The notes under the pieces were generated by a model. The model searched no databases. It worked only from the letters and a program-made list of their open reading frames with translations, and was not told where the DNA came from. The translations under genes were made by a program, and so were the position numbers. Below are positions 41,920 through 53,254 of a stretch of 64,000 bases of DNA, in pieces. Source of the stretch: Buchnera aphidicola (Stegophylla sp.) (GTDB lineage: Bacteria > Pseudomonadota > Gammaproteobacteria > Enterobacterales > Enterobacteriaceae); assembly GCF_005080785.1 (NCBI RefSeq), contig NZ_CP032998.1, forward strand, positions 168,679 to 232,678. The letters run 5' to 3'. Each line of letters begins with the position of its first letter. Within the stretch, counting starts at the first letter, position 1.

Positions 41920-42693
41920 AATATATTTTTATTATTGAAATATAAAAATTTTATATGATTCAATTTTATTATTATTATTGTATATTTATTGTAACGTTTA
42001 ACATATATGTATATCACGTATTATATAATTAATTATATTTTTTTTGTACACTAGTTATAGATTTTTATTATATAATTATTATTTTTATATAGTTTTATTT
42101 TTATGATTGATATATGAAATTATGGTTAGGTATTATGATTTATAGAATTTGTCTATAATCAATCTCAATTATTTATATATTAAATATATTCCATTGAAAA
42201 TACAAATTTTTAATTATTGAAATATATAATATAATTTTTGTAAATTATCTTATTATCGATGAAATATAAAATATATTTATTATTTTTATAAATCATTATT
42301 AATATTCAATATATATGTAATGATAAATTTTCAATTATTATTTAATTTTATTATTCAAAATTATAGATTATATTTATTATAATTATTATGGTAGTGTTAA
42401 AAAGTGATTTGTATATAATATAATAATAAAAATATATCTAAGTAATAATATTTATTTAAAATATTAGTTTGATGATGTATATAAAATATGTTAAAATGAA
42501 ATGTATAATAATTTTATATAAATATTTATTGATTATTGGTTATTATTGTTAAGAGATAAATATATTTTATTTATTTATATTAATATATAATAAATTTATA
42601 TTTTTATCTCGTTCATAATATAATTTGAATATATGTTTATATAATTCATATCATCATTACTTCATTAATTGATATATTTATGAGGTATATAAA
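41920..42693. other. Gene-free tract between bioA and gapA
   Basis: 774 bases of very AT-rich DNA. No ORF, RNA gene or relic could be recognised on either strand; a 60-codon minus-strand frame overlapping the bioA end is accidental. The right end carries the gapA leader, with a ribosome-binding GAGG at about 42680-42684. It is one of the longest empty stretches in the window and so presumably a place where genes have been erased. Confidence 0.5.
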
Positions 42694-43695
42694 ATGACTA
42701 TTAAAGTAGGAATAAATGGATTTGGAAGAATTGGTAGAATTATATTTCGCATGGCACAAAAAAGAAATGATATTGAAATAGTAGGTATTAATGATTTATT
42801 AGATTCAAATTATATATCTTATATGTTAAAATTTGATTCAACTCATGGTATATTTCCTGGTTCTCTTAAAGTTAAAAATAATTACATTGTTGTAAATGGA
42901 AAAGAAATTATTATTACTTCAGAAAAAGATCCACAAAGAATTATATGGGGAAAATTATCTGTTGATGTTGTTATTGAATCTACAGGTATGTTTTTAACAC
43001 AAGAATCTGCTAATAAACATATTCTTGCTGGAGCGAAAAAAGTTATTATTACTGCTCCTCCTAAAGATGATATACCTATGTTTGTGAGAGGTGTAAATTT
43101 TCATACATATGCAGGACAAACAATTGTTTCTAATGCTTCTTGTACTACTAATTGTTTAGCTCCTTTAGTAAAAGTAGTGCATAATAATTTTGAAATTCAA
43201 GAAGGGTTAATGACAACTGTACATGCAGCTACTGCAACACAAAAAGTTGTAGATTCACCATCATTAAAAGATTGGCGAGGAGGACGAGGGGCATTACAAA
43301 ATATTATACCTTCATCGACAGGAGCAGCATTAGCAGTAGGGAAAATATTTCCTGAGTTATATGGTAAATTAACAGGAATTGCATTTCGTGTACCTACTCC
43401 TAACGTATCTGTAATTGATTTAACAGTGAAATTAAATAAATCTGCTTCTTATCAAGAAATTTGTCAACAAATTAAAATAGCTTCCAAAACTTATTTAAAA
43501 GATGTCTTAGGATATGTTAATGAAGATGTAGTATCAACTGACTTTAATAGTTCAACATTTACATCTGTATTTGATGAAAAAGCAGGATTATCTTTAAATA
43601 AAAATTTTGTTAAATTAATTTCGTGGTATGATAATGAAACTGGTTATTCTAGCAAAGTATTAGATTTAGTACATTTAATTTGTTCTAAAAAATAA
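42694..43695 (+). CDS. gapA: Glyceraldehyde-3-phosphate dehydrogenase
   Basis: Glycolytic enzyme, 333 residues (E. coli 331). NAD-binding INGFGRIGR, the catalytic Cys/Asn motif [12 protein letters not shown], the catalytic His in TVHAATATQ and the C-terminal [10 protein letters not shown] are intact. The ATG is preceded by GAGG at a good distance, unusually strong for this genome, in keeping with high expression. The base composition is somewhat less extreme than that of neighbouring genes. A 20-bp hairpin follows the stop codon by 15 bases. Confidence 0.98.
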   Translation: MTIKVGINGFGRIGRIIFRMAQKRNDIEIVGINDLLDSNYISYMLKFDSTHGIFPGSLKVKNNYIVVNGKEIIITSEKDPQRIIWGKLSVDVVIESTGMFLTQESANKHILAGAKKVIITAPPKDDIPMFVRGVNFHTYAGQTIVSNASCTTNCLAPLVKVVHNNFEIQEGLMTTVHAATATQKVVDSPSLKDWRGGRGALQNIIPSSTGAALAVGKIFPELYGKLTGIAFRVPTPNVSVIDLTVKLNKSASYQEICQQIKIASKTYLKDVLGYVNEDVVSTDFNSSTFTSVFDEKAGLSLNKNFVKLISWYDNETGYSSKVLDLVHLICSKK

Positions 43696-43710
43696 TGTGA
43701 AATATATTAT

Positions 43711-43754
43711 TAATGATAGCAATATTAAAAAATATTTTAATATTGTTATCATTA
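43711..43754. terminator. Bidirectional terminator between gapA and fldA
   Basis: A 20-bp inverted repeat with one G-U pair (43711-43730 against 43735-43754) and a 4-base loop lies between the convergent gapA and fldA stops (43695 and 43799). T-rich sequence flanks it on both strands. It is the longest near-perfect hairpin I found. Confidence 0.75.
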
Positions 43755-43798
43755 GTAATAATTTATTTTTCTAATAATATAAATTTTATCATAAATAT

Positions 43799-44332
43799 TT
43801 AAATATCGTTATTAGTATATATTTGTTTTAATTTATATAATATTTTTGTAACCCATGTTTCTACTCGATATTGGCTGTAAGACGATTGTCTATCTTCATC
43901 AATAACTAATCCAGCAAAGTATTTTGAATTTAATAAAGCTTTAGATGACTCAAAATTATATCCTGTAGTTGGCCATTTCCCTATTATAGTAGCACCTTGA
44001 TTTTTAAGAATATTATATATAATACCAATCGCATCACAAAAATATTCACTATAGTCTTCTTGATCTCCACAACCAAATAAAGATATTATTTTGTTTTTAA
44101 AATTTATTTTTTTTAGTGTTGGAAGAAAAGTATCCCAATCACATTGTAATTCTCCATAATACCATGTTGGTATTCCAAAAATTAAAATATTAAATTTTGT
44201 TATTTCTTTTTTCGAACATGTAGATATATCATAAATTTCTGCTTTTTTGGTTCCAATTATATTATAAATCATATTAGCTATTTTTTCTGTATTTCCAGTA
44301 TCACTACCAAAAAAAATTCCTATTTTTTCCAT
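43799..44332 (-). CDS. fldA: Flavodoxin I
   Basis: Low-potential FMN electron carrier. 177 residues (E. coli 176). The FMN phosphate loop [15 protein letters not shown], the first aromatic loop [12 protein letters not shown] and the second loop [15 protein letters not shown] are all intact; WPTTGYNF matches the long-chain class. AGAGGT precedes the start. Likely partners in this window are the radical-SAM enzymes BioB, LipA and RlmN; this pairing is inference from the families. Confidence 0.97.
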   Translation of the reverse strand: MEKIGIFFGSDTGNTEKIANMIYNIIGTKKAEIYDISTCSKKEITKFNILIFGIPTWYYGELQCDWDTFLPTLKKINFKNKIISLFGCGDQEDYSEYFCDAIGIIYNILKNQGATIIGKWPTTGYNFESSKALLNSKYFAGLVIDEDRQSSYSQYRVETWVTKILYKLKQIYTNNDI

Positions 44333-44584
44333 TTTACCTCTTTGTGATTATTTGATTTGACTAATAAATTTTAATATTTATTATTACTTTTTAATAATTC
44401 ATTATCAACATATTAAATAATTATATTAATTTATAAAATGATCATAATATTATATTTTATAAAATTGATATAATATTTATGTAACATAAATATTATTTTA
44501 CAATAATGTAATTATTATATTTTGAATTATATAATAAAACTTATTGATTACATAATATATATTTTTATTTTTGACAATCATAAT

Positions 44585-45328
44585 ATGAATAATTATTGTT
44601 TAGAAAACATTATTAATAAAAAATTAAATGCGCATTTATTTCATGATATAGCTTGTAACGGCTTGCAGATACCGGGATATAGTAATATATATAAAATTGT
44701 TATTGGTGTTAGTATATGTAAACCATTAATTGATTTTGCTATTCAATATCGTGCACAAGCTATTATTGTACATCATGGTTTATTTGTACAAAATGAATCT
44801 TACAATATGCGAATGTTAAATCAAAATAGAATAAATCTATTATTAAAACATAATATTAATTTATACAGTTGGCATTTACCTTTAGATGTGCATGAAAAAC
44901 TTGGAAATAATGTACAATTAGCTAAAAAATTGGGGATTAATGTTTTAGGAAAAATATCTGATGTTATCTTATGGGGGGCATTTCCATCATATATTACGAT
45001 TCAAAATTTATTTAATAGAATTAAAAAAAAATTATATCGAGATCCTCTTTGTTTTAACCATTTGCCATCGTCTAAAATTCATACTATTGCTTGGTGTAGT
45101 GGTCGTGGTCAAAAATTTATTGAACAAATTTATAATTTAAAATTAGATGTTTTTTTAACTGGAGAGGCATCTGAAGATACTATGCATTATATATACGAAA
45201 ATAATATGATTTTTTTTTCAGCAGGCCATTATGCTACAGAACGATATGGTGTACAAGCTTTAGGGCAATGGATATCTAAAAAATATAGTTTAGATGTTGT
45301 ATTTGTTGATATAAACAATCCCATATAA
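44585..45328 (+). CDS. ybgI: NIF3-family metal-binding protein YbgI
   Basis: Conserved dinuclear-metal protein of uncertain function, reported as a GTP cyclohydrolase 1 type 2-like fold. I chose ATG 44585, giving 247 residues, exactly the E. coli length, over the TTG at 44522, which would add 21 hydrophobic residues without counterpart. Ligand motifs are IIVHHGLF, the Asp of YSWHLPLDVH and the C-terminal SAGHYATERYGVQALGQW. It lies upstream of sucA, near the sdh-suc region as in E. coli. Confidence 0.93.
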   Translation: MNNYCLENIINKKLNAHLFHDIACNGLQIPGYSNIYKIVIGVSICKPLIDFAIQYRAQAIIVHHGLFVQNESYNMRMLNQNRINLLLKHNINLYSWHLPLDVHEKLGNNVQLAKKLGINVLGKISDVILWGAFPSYITIQNLFNRIKKKLYRDPLCFNHLPSSKIHTIAWCSGRGQKFIEQIYNLKLDVFLTGEASEDTMHYIYENNMIFFSAGHYATERYGVQALGQWISKKYSLDVVFVDINNPI

Positions 45329-45413
45329 AATATTTTCATTTAAAATTGAAATACTAATTATAAATATTTTTATTGTGTTTACATATTGAATGTTTGAGTA
45401 ATTTATAGGTCAT

Positions 45414-48146
45414 ATGATGAACAAAAAAGATATATTTCATTCAAATTTTTATGATTTAAATGGTATTAATCAATTATATATTGAACATATTTATCAAAAT
45501 TTTTTAAATAATTCAAATTCGGTAGAATTGTATTGGCAAAAATTTTTTAAAAAAAATAAAAATAAATTTTTGTTAACAAAAAAAAAATATCAGTACGATG
45601 ATCAAATGGACAATAATGGGATTATTAATAGTGATCAACTTAATGAATTAAAATTAATTGATTTATTTCGAAAATATGGTCATCAATATGCTAATTTGGA
45701 TCCCATTCAATTAATATATCACAAACATAAATTAAATGCTTTTTTATTATTATATGGTTTTAGTTTTATTCATAAGATTAAAAATAAAAATCATAATACT
45801 CAATATCAAGATTCACCAATAAACACATTACAATCGATTTATAAAAAATTTAAAAAAATATATTGTACAACATTTAGTATAGAATATATGCATCTTGATG
45901 AAAAACAAGAAATGTTTTGGATTCAAAAACATGTAGAGAATAAAGTTAATAATTTTTTTTTAACAAAAAAAAAAAAAATTAAAATTTTAAAAAATTTAGT
46001 AAAATCAGAAGTTTTTGAAAAATATTTACATAGTCAATTTCCAGGCACAAAACGTTTTTCTTTAGAAGGATCTGAATCATTAATTCCTGCTTTAGATACT
46101 ATGATACATTATGCTGTAAAAAAAATGTCTTCAAAAATAATTATCGGAATGGCACATAGAGGAAGATTAAATGTTTTAGTTAATATTTTAAAGAAAAATA
46201 TATTGCATTTACGTAATGAATTTTCTAATACTTATATACCTACTTTTGGAACAGGAGATGCAAAATATCATTTTGGAATGTCATCAAAAATTAAAATAAA
46301 AAATCAAGTAATTATGGTAGATTTGAAATCTAATCCGTCACATTTAGAAATTATTAATCCTGTTGTTATGGGTTCTAGCAGAGCATATATAGATCAAAAA
46401 AAAATATTTAATTCTAATAGCATATTACCTATAAATATACATGGAGATTCTGCAATTATTGGTCAAGGTGTTAATCAAGAAACATTGAATATGTCGAAAA
46501 CAAACGGATATACTGTTGGAGGTACTGTACACATTATTATTAATAATCAAATTGGTTTTACTACTTCGAATATTAAAGATATTCGATCATCTAGATATTG
46601 TACCGATATTGCTAAAATGATACAGGCTCCAGTATTTCATGTTAATGCTGATGATCCAGAAGCAGTAATATTTATTATACAATTAGCATTAAGGTTTAGA
46701 TATAAATTCAAAAAAGATATTTTTATTGATTTAGTATGTTATCGAAGACATGGTCATAATGAAGTTGATGAACCTAGTGTGACACAACCATTAATGTATA
46801 AAAAAATTAAAAACCATCCTACTGTATGTACAATATATGCAAAAAAATTAGAATGTGATAAAGTTATTAATTCAACATATTTAAATAATTTAAAATTAAA
46901 ATATAGAAATAAATTTGATATTAATGATAAAAATGAAAATTATACGACTTTTAATAATGAAAAAATATGTACAAAAATTAATATATTATATAATTTAAAA
47001 ATTTATGATATTCAAAATTTAGCAATTCAAATTAGTTATATACCTAAGAATATACAAGTTCATAATAGAATTATTAAAATATATAATAATAGATATAACA
47101 TGGCAATACGGAAAAGATTATTTGATTGGGGTAATGCAGAAATTCTAGCATATGCTACTTTATTATATCAAGGTATTGCATGTAGATTATCAGGTGAAGA
47201 TGTTAGTAGAGGTACTTTCTTTCATCGTCATGCTATTATATATGATCAAAATAGTGGAATTAGTTATATTCCTTTAAATCATTTAAAACAATCCAAAAAT
47301 AAATTTTATATTTGGGATTCTGTATTATCAGAAGAATCTGTATTAGCCTTTGAATATGGGTATTCTATTGATTCATATAATACATTAAATATTTGGGAAG
47401 CGCAATTTGGTGATTTTGTCAATGGTGCTCAAATTGTAATTGATCAATTTATTAGTTCAGGTGAACAAAAATGGGGAATAAAATCCAAGTTAGTTATTTT
47501 TTTACCTCATGGTTACGAGGGTCAAGGTCCTGAACATTCTTCAGCAAGAATAGAACGATTTTTACAATTATGTGCACAAAATAATATGGTAGTTTGTATT
47601 CCTTCAACTTCATCCCAAATATACCATTTAATACGTTATCAAGCATTATGTCAAATTTTTAAACCTCTAATTGTTATTTCTCCAAAATCTTTATTACGAA
47701 ATATTATGTCTAATTCATATTTATTAGAACTTGAATATGAGTATTATAAATCTGTAATCAATGAAATTGATTTTATTAATTTATCATTGATTAAAAAAGT
47801 AATTTTATGTTCAGGAAAAATATATTATGAATTATTATCTGAAAGACGAAAAATGGATAAAATACATGTTATTTTAATTCGAATTGAACGATTATATCCT
47901 TTTCCGAAAAAAAAAATATTAGATTTATTAAAAATATATTGTTTTATAAATAATACTTTTTGGTGTCAAGAAGAACCTAAGAATCAAGGTGCATGGTATT
48001 ATATTCAAAAATGTTTCATGTCTATATCTAATATAAAAATTCAATATATTGGAAGACCTTCTTCTGCAGCACCAGCTGTAGGATCTATGTTTCTTCATTT
48101 AAAACAACAGAAAGAAATTATTAATTGCGCTCTTAATATATATTAA
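45414..48146 (+). CDS. sucA: 2-oxoglutarate dehydrogenase E1 component
   Basis: Thiamine-diphosphate decarboxylase of the 2-oxoglutarate dehydrogenase complex. 910 residues (E. coli 933). [67 protein letters not shown] and [20 protein letters not shown] are conserved. A run of 14 adenines (45965-45978) encodes KKKK and is one of the slippage-prone tracts. Either of the two adjacent ATG codons (45414, 45417) may be the start. sucB follows after 11 bases, so the two are one operon; sucC/sucD are not here. Confidence 0.97.
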   Translation: MMNKKDIFHSNFYDLNGINQLYIEHIYQNFLNNSNSVELYWQKFFKKNKNKFLLTKKKYQYDDQMDNNGIINSDQLNELKLIDLFRKYGHQYANLDPIQLIYHKHKLNAFLLLYGFSFIHKIKNKNHNTQYQDSPINTLQSIYKKFKKIYCTTFSIEYMHLDEKQEMFWIQKHVENKVNNFFLTKKKKIKILKNLVKSEVFEKYLHSQFPGTKRFSLEGSESLIPALDTMIHYAVKKMSSKIIIGMAHRGRLNVLVNILKKNILHLRNEFSNTYIPTFGTGDAKYHFGMSSKIKIKNQVIMVDLKSNPSHLEIINPVVMGSSRAYIDQKKIFNSNSILPINIHGDSAIIGQGVNQETLNMSKTNGYTVGGTVHIIINNQIGFTTSNIKDIRSSRYCTDIAKMIQAPVFHVNADDPEAVIFIIQLALRFRYKFKKDIFIDLVCYRRHGHNEVDEPSVTQPLMYKKIKNHPTVCTIYAKKLECDKVINSTYLNNLKLKYRNKFDINDKNENYTTFNNEKICTKINILYNLKIYDIQNLAIQISYIPKNIQVHNRIIKIYNNRYNMAIRKRLFDWGNAEILAYATLLYQGIACRLSGEDVSRGTFFHRHAIIYDQNSGISYIPLNHLKQSKNKFYIWDSVLSEESVLAFEYGYSIDSYNTLNIWEAQFGDFVNGAQIVIDQFISSGEQKWGIKSKLVIFLPHGYEGQGPEHSSARIERFLQLCAQNNMVVCIPSTSSQIYHLIRYQALCQIFKPLIVISPKSLLRNIMSNSYLLELEYEYYKSVINEIDFINLSLIKKVILCSGKIYYELLSERRKMDKIHVILIRIERLYPFPKKKILDLLKIYCFINNTFWCQEEPKNQGAWYYIQKCFMSISNIKIQYIGRPSSAAPAVGSMFLHLKQQKEIINCALNIY

Positions 48147-48157
48147 AGAGATTTGTA

Positions 48158-49336
48158 ATGAGTCAAATAGATGTTTTAGTTCCTGAATTACCGGAATCTA
48201 TTACTAACGCTACAATTATTCATTGGAATAAAAAAATTAACGATCTTGTCAAACGAGATGAAATACTTGTAGAAATTGAGACAGAAAAAATAATTTTAGA
48301 AATTCCGTCTCCAGTGGATGGTATTTTAACATCTATAATAAAAGATGAAGGTGAGATAGTTAGTAACAAACAAATTATAGGTTGTATTAAAAAAAAAAAA
48401 AACATAAAATTAAATAATGATACAAAAAATAAAAATAATAATATATCAACAATACATAACATACCTCAATGTAAAGAAAAACAATTTTTTACACATTATT
48501 TAAGTCCTTCAATACGTAGAAATATTACGAAAAATGGTTTACAAAATTTGGAAGTATTAAAAAATCAATCTGTTATAAATAAAAAAAAAGATTGTTTGAA
48601 TTTTAATATAAATAATAAAACAACAAAATTATATCCTCGTCACGAAAAGAAAGTTTTAATGACTCCTATTCGTCAACGAATATCAGAAAGATTATTATAT
48701 ACTCAAAATAATACTGCAATGTTGACAACATTTAATGAAGTTAATATGAAATCAATTATTAATATACGTCAAACATATGGAAAAATTTTTCAAGAAAAAC
48801 ATCATATTAAATTAGGTTTTATGTCTTTTTTTGTTAAAGCTGTTGTTGAATCTTTAAAAATGTTTAAAACAATTAACGCTCGTATGCAACAAAATTATAT
48901 TATATATTATGATTATTTTGATATCAATATTGCTATTTCTACACAAACAGGTTTAGTAACTCCTATTTTAAAAAATGTAAATTTTATGAGTATGTCAAAA
49001 ATAGAAAAAAAAATTCAATATTTTACTAATAAAAGTCATCAAGGACAGTTAACATTATCAGATTTAGTAGGAGGTAATTTTACTATTACCAATGGAGGTG
49101 TTTTTGGGTCTTTATTATCAACACCTATTATTAATCCACCACAATCAGCTATTTTAGGTATTCATGCTATTAAAGAACGTCCTATTGCAATTAATGGAAA
49201 AATAAAAATTGCACCTATGATGTATATTGCACTTTCTTATGATCATAGATTAATTGATGGAAAAGAAGCAGTAGGATTTTTAAGTATGATTAAAAATATA
49301 TTAGAAGATTTTACAAGAGTATCATTAGAAATTTAA
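48158..49336 (+). CDS. sucB: 2-oxoglutarate dehydrogenase E2 (dihydrolipoyl succinyltransferase)
   Basis: Core of the complex, 392 residues (E. coli 405). The order is a lipoyl domain (residues ~1-78, lipoyl Lys in [12 protein letters not shown]), a short Asn/Lys linker without the usual Ala/Pro richness, a diverged peripheral-subunit-binding domain ([13 protein letters not shown]), then the catalytic domain from about residue 165 ([18 protein letters not shown]) with the active-site [16 protein letters not shown]. The linker contains a 14-base A tract (48389-48402). LipB and LipA from this window would lipoylate it. AGAG precedes the start. Confidence 0.97.
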   Translation: MSQIDVLVPELPESITNATIIHWNKKINDLVKRDEILVEIETEKIILEIPSPVDGILTSIIKDEGEIVSNKQIIGCIKKKKNIKLNNDTKNKNNNISTIHNIPQCKEKQFFTHYLSPSIRRNITKNGLQNLEVLKNQSVINKKKDCLNFNINNKTTKLYPRHEKKVLMTPIRQRISERLLYTQNNTAMLTTFNEVNMKSIINIRQTYGKIFQEKHHIKLGFMSFFVKAVVESLKMFKTINARMQQNYIIYYDYFDINIAISTQTGLVTPILKNVNFMSMSKIEKKIQYFTNKSHQGQLTLSDLVGGNFTITNGGVFGSLLSTPIINPPQSAILGIHAIKERPIAINGKIKIAPMMYIALSYDHRLIDGKEAVGFLSMIKNILEDFTRVSLEI

Positions 49337-49393
49337 ATAACTATAATAAAAATTTAATTTATAATATATTATATTTATATTACAGGAATACTC

Positions 49394-50092
49394 ATGGAGA
49401 ATAATTATTTAGTTTTAGTACGACATGGTGAAAGTATATGGAATAAATTAGAAAAATTTACAGGTTGGACTAATGTAGAATTGTCTGATCAAGGTAAAAC
49501 AGAAGCGAAACAAGCTGGAAAAATATTAAAGAGAAATAAATTTAAATTTGATATTTCTTATACATCGGTATTAAATCGAGCTATTGACACTTTATGGAAA
49601 ATATTAAAAGAGTTAAATCAATGCTGGATACCAGTGAAAAAAACATGGTATTTAAATGAAAGACATTATGGTAAATTACAAGGATTAAGTAAAATAGAAA
49701 CAAATTTAAAATATGGTGAAAAAACAGTCGAAAAATGGCGTAGAAGTTTTACATCTATACCTCCAAAATTAAATACAACAGAAAATTTAGTTTTTATTAA
49801 TGATGAAAAATATAAAAAATTAAATTGTCATCATATACCAGTTTCAGAAAGTTTAGAATTAACTCTGAAGAGAATATTACCTTATTGGAAAAATATTATA
49901 TTTCCTAATATAAAAAAAAAAAAAAATGTTTTAATTGTTGCTCATGGTAATTCTTTGCGAGCATTAGTAAAGTATTTATCACGTATTAAAAATCATGAAA
50001 TACCTTATCTGTCTATTCCTACTGGTATTCCAATAATTTATAGTTTTGATAAAAATTTGTATCCGTTAAAATATTATTTTTTAGAAAAATAG
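49394..50092 (+). CDS. gpmA: 2,3-bisphosphoglycerate-dependent phosphoglycerate mutase
   Basis: Interconverts 3- and 2-phosphoglycerate. 232 residues (E. coli 250). The phosphohistidine motif LVRHGESIWNKLEKFTGWT, ERHYGKLQGL and the second catalytic His in VAHGNSLRALVKYL are intact. The C-terminal tail is shorter. A 15-base A tract (49912-49926) encodes KKKK before the second histidine motif, the longest such tract in an intact gene here. AGGA precedes the ATG. Confidence 0.97.
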   Translation: MENNYLVLVRHGESIWNKLEKFTGWTNVELSDQGKTEAKQAGKILKRNKFKFDISYTSVLNRAIDTLWKILKELNQCWIPVKKTWYLNERHYGKLQGLSKIETNLKYGEKTVEKWRRSFTSIPPKLNTTENLVFINDEKYKKLNCHHIPVSESLELTLKRILPYWKNIIFPNIKKKKNVLIVAHGNSLRALVKYLSRIKNHEIPYLSIPTGIPIIYSFDKNLYPLKYYFLEK

Positions 50093-50233
50093 TAATTATT
50101 TATTATATAAATATTTATTTATATATTTATCCTCAATAAAGCACAGATATATAAATACAACTTTATTTATATTATTAATATGATTATATCACTACTATAT
50201 ACCTTAATATATATGTAAAACTTTAAGGTCATT

Positions 50234-51199
50234 ATGATTATTAAAAGAGTTGGTGTATTAACGAGTGGGGGTGATGCTCCTGGAATGAATGCTGCTATTC
50301 GTTCTGTAGTACGAACAAGTTTAAGTGAAAAAATAAAAATATTTGGCATATATGATGGTTATTTGGGTTTATATGAAAACCGTATGATAAATTTAGATCG
50401 ATATAGTGTATCTGATATAATTAATAAAGGTGGTACTTTTTTGGGTTCAACTCGATTTCCTGAATTTTCTAAAAAAAAAATTAGGCATGTTGCAATTAAT
50501 AATATAAAATGTAAAAATCTTGATGCTCTTATTATTATCGGTGGTAATGGTTCTTATATTGGTGCTAAAAAAATTACGAAAATGGGAATACCGTGTATTG
50601 GTTTACCTGGAACTATTGATAATGATGTTTTCGGTACTGATTATACGATAGGATATTTTACTGCTTTACAAACTATAGTAAACGCAATAGATCGTTTACG
50701 AGATACATCTTCTTCACATAAAAGAATTTCTATTGTAGAAGTAATGGGTCGATATTGTGGAGATTTAACATTATTTTCTTCTATTGCAGGTGGATGTGAA
50801 TTTATAGTATTACCAGATATGCATTTTAAAAAAGAAAATTTACTACAATCAGTACAAATGGGAATAAAAAAAGGTAAAAAGCATGCTATTATTGTTATAA
50901 CAGAATTTATGTGTGACGTGAAGAAATTAGCGAAATATATTGAAAAACATACTCATCGAGAAACAAGAGCAACAATTTTGGGATATATACAACGCGGGGG
51001 ATCACCTGTAGTATATGATCGTATTTTAGCTTCGAAAATGGGCGCTTATGCAATTGAATTACTTATTAAAGGATATAAAGGTAGATGTGTTGGTATTCGT
51101 AATGAAAAAATAATACATAGTGATATTCAAAAATCTGTTAAGAATATTAAAAAAATATTTAAATATAATTTATTTAAAATTATTAAAAAATTATATTAA
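50234..51199 (+). CDS. pfkA: ATP-dependent 6-phosphofructokinase
   Basis: Phosphorylates fructose 6-phosphate. 321 residues (E. coli 320). ATP-binding [15 protein letters not shown], the catalytic [15 protein letters not shown] (Asp129), [10 protein letters not shown] and HIQRGGSP-like [13 protein letters not shown] are intact. One key residue differs: the usually invariant GGDGS reads GGNGS, placing Asn105 where E. coli has Asp103, a residue known to bind Mg2+/ATP. The glycine that marks ATP- rather than PPi-using enzymes follows it. AAGG precedes the start, and a strong hairpin follows the stop. Confidence 0.97.
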   Translation: MIIKRVGVLTSGGDAPGMNAAIRSVVRTSLSEKIKIFGIYDGYLGLYENRMINLDRYSVSDIINKGGTFLGSTRFPEFSKKKIRHVAINNIKCKNLDALIIIGGNGSYIGAKKITKMGIPCIGLPGTIDNDVFGTDYTIGYFTALQTIVNAIDRLRDTSSSHKRISIVEVMGRYCGDLTLFSSIAGGCEFIVLPDMHFKKENLLQSVQMGIKKGKKHAIIVITEFMCDVKKLAKYIEKHTHRETRATILGYIQRGGSPVVYDRILASKMGAYAIELLIKGYKGRCVGIRNEKIIHSDIQKSVKNIKKIFKYNLFKIIKKLY

Positions 51200-51202
51200 T
51201 TC

Positions 51203-51235
51203 ATATGAGTGCCTGAATAATATTGGCACTCATAT
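51203..51235 (+). terminator. Hairpin terminator after pfkA
   Basis: Perfect 11-bp stem, ATATGAGTGCC (51203-51213) and GGCACTCATAT (51225-51235), with an 11-base loop, starting three bases after the pfkA stop. It is GC-rich for this genome; the following bases are AT-rich with only short T runs. Confidence 0.7.
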
Positions 51236-51493
51236 ATTATTTAAAATATGTTGTATTATTTTTAAATATTCCATATAAAAATATAACAATGGCTATATTT
51301 ATTATAAATACATAATATAATATAGTTTATTTATTTGTAATATTTTAATTATTTTTTATATAATTAATCTATTAATCAATTTTGTTAAACTATAAATAAT
51401 ATTTTATTTTATTCTTTATTTATATTAACATATTTATAATATGATAGTATTGTATAATTAAAAAGATATATAATATATTTATTTAATTTACTT

Positions 51494-53158
51494 TTATGTA
51501 GTATTAAACGACATATTTGTAATATTTAAAAGTAAATTCTTATTTTCTTTAATTTGTTGTATATAACGATTAATATGATTTTTAATAAAATTCTTTTTTA
51601 CAGAAACATTGACTACTCGATTGTTGTAATCACAATTATCGATTCGACATTGTAGAATATTATTGATATTAAATATTTTTACAATATTCTTAATTTTATA
51701 CTGTTTTAATACACTATTCATGTTTAATATTCCAATAATATTTTTAGATAATTTAAGATGTAAAGTGTTATTACTTATAGAAAGAATTTTACCACTAATA
51801 ATACTATTTTTTTTATGTGTATTCATATATGCATGTAATGGATCTGAATGTAATTGTTTAATTCCTAATGATATTCTTTCTCTATCAGAATCTATTTGTA
51901 ATATTACTGCAGATATTTCATCACCTTTTTTATATTTTATCAATACTTTTTCATTCGAACGATCCCATTCAATATCTGATAAATGTATCAATCCATCAAT
52001 TCCTCCTTCTAATCCAATAAAAATTCCGAAATCAGTAATAGATTTAATTTTACCTGTTACTTTAATACCTGTTGCATATTTTTTTTCAAAAATTTTCCAT
52101 GGATTAGGTTGGCATTGTTTAATACCTAATGAAATTCGACGTCTTTCTTTATCAATATCTAATATCATAACTTGAATCATATCTTCAATCTTTGCTATTT
52201 TAGATGGATGAATATTTTTATTTGTCCAATCCATTTCCGAAACATGTACTAAACCTTCTATACCTTCTTGGATTTCTACAAAACATCCATAATCTGTTAA
52301 ATTTGTTATTCTTCCATGGACAATTTTCCCTTCGGGATATTTTTTATCAATATACATCCATGGATCTTCATTTAACTGTTTTAATCCTAAAGAGACTCTT
52401 GTTTTATCACGATCAAATTTTAGTACTTTAACACAAATTTCATCACCTATACTAATCATTTCACTAGGGTGTTTCACTCGTTTCCAAGCCATATCAGTAA
52501 TATGTAATAAACCATCTACTCCACCTAAATCAATGAATGCTCCATAATCAGTTAAATTTTTTACTATTCCTTGAATTTTTAAACCTTCTTGTAAATTAGA
52601 TAATAACTGTTCTCTTTCGGCACTATGTGTAGATTCGATAACAGCTCGTCGTGAAACAACTACATTATTCCTTTTTTGATCTAATTTAATAACTTTAAAT
52701 TCTAATTTTTGTCCTTCTAAATAATTTGTATCTCGTATTGGTCTTATATCTACTAAAGAACCAGGTAAAAATGCTCGAATATTATTGAGTTCAACAGTAA
52801 AACCTCCTTTGACTTTACTACTAATTATACCTGTAATTGTTTCAGAGTTTTTATGTATTTTTTTTAATTCTAACCAAGATTCATATCTTTTAGCTTTTTC
52901 TCTTGATAATATCGTAGTCCCAAAACCATCTTCTATTGCATCTAATGATACATCAACACAATCACCAATATTAATCTCTAATTTTCCTTGATTATCTTGA
53001 AATTGTTCAATAGGAATATATGATTCAGATTTTAATCCAGAATCAATTAATACCATATCTTTTTCTATATTTAAAACAATTCCAGAAATAATAGATCCAG
53101 GTTTTGTGTTTAAGGTACTTAAAGATTCTTCAAATAATTCAGAAAAAGTTTCATTCAT
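51494..53158 (-). CDS. rpsA: 30S ribosomal protein S1
   Basis: RNA-binding protein that loads mRNA on the 30S subunit. 554 residues (E. coli 557). It has six S1 repeats; repeats 3-5 are the most regular (for example [26 protein letters not shown], split here as [12 protein letters not shown] and DGLLHITDM). Repeat 6 (from about residue 450, [18 protein letters not shown]) is much diverged and lacks the usual DG-IH core. It is downstream of cmk as in E. coli. ihfB, which normally follows, is missing from the ~290 bases before pfkA. Confidence 0.97.
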   Translation of the reverse strand: MNETFSELFEESLSTLNTKPGSIISGIVLNIEKDMVLIDSGLKSESYIPIEQFQDNQGKLEINIGDCVDVSLDAIEDGFGTTILSREKAKRYESWLELKKIHKNSETITGIISSKVKGGFTVELNNIRAFLPGSLVDIRPIRDTNYLEGQKLEFKVIKLDQKRNNVVVSRRAVIESTHSAEREQLLSNLQEGLKIQGIVKNLTDYGAFIDLGGVDGLLHITDMAWKRVKHPSEMISIGDEICVKVLKFDRDKTRVSLGLKQLNEDPWMYIDKKYPEGKIVHGRITNLTDYGCFVEIQEGIEGLVHVSEMDWTNKNIHPSKIAKIEDMIQVMILDIDKERRRISLGIKQCQPNPWKIFEKKYATGIKVTGKIKSITDFGIFIGLEGGIDGLIHLSDIEWDRSNEKVLIKYKKGDEISAVILQIDSDRERISLGIKQLHSDPLHAYMNTHKKNSIISGKILSISNNTLHLKLSKNIIGILNMNSVLKQYKIKNIVKIFNINNILQCRIDNCDYNNRVVNVSVKKNFIKNHINRYIQQIKENKNLLLNITNMSFNTT

Positions 53159-53254
53159 ATAAATAATTTTTAATATAATAATTTAACATCTATTTTATAT
53201 CCACTAAAATAGGGTTATTGATATATTCTATAATTATCCTAATTATAGTCAGAA

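Noticed and set aside
48220..48462. 80-codon minus-strand hydrophobic ORF
   Set aside because: Antisense to the lipoyl domain and linker of sucB; AT-rich coding DNA often gives Phe/Leu-rich shadows.
51663..52175. 170-codon plus-strand ORF
   Set aside because: Antisense to rpsA, which is unambiguous; likewise the frames at 52204-52431 and 52785-52991.
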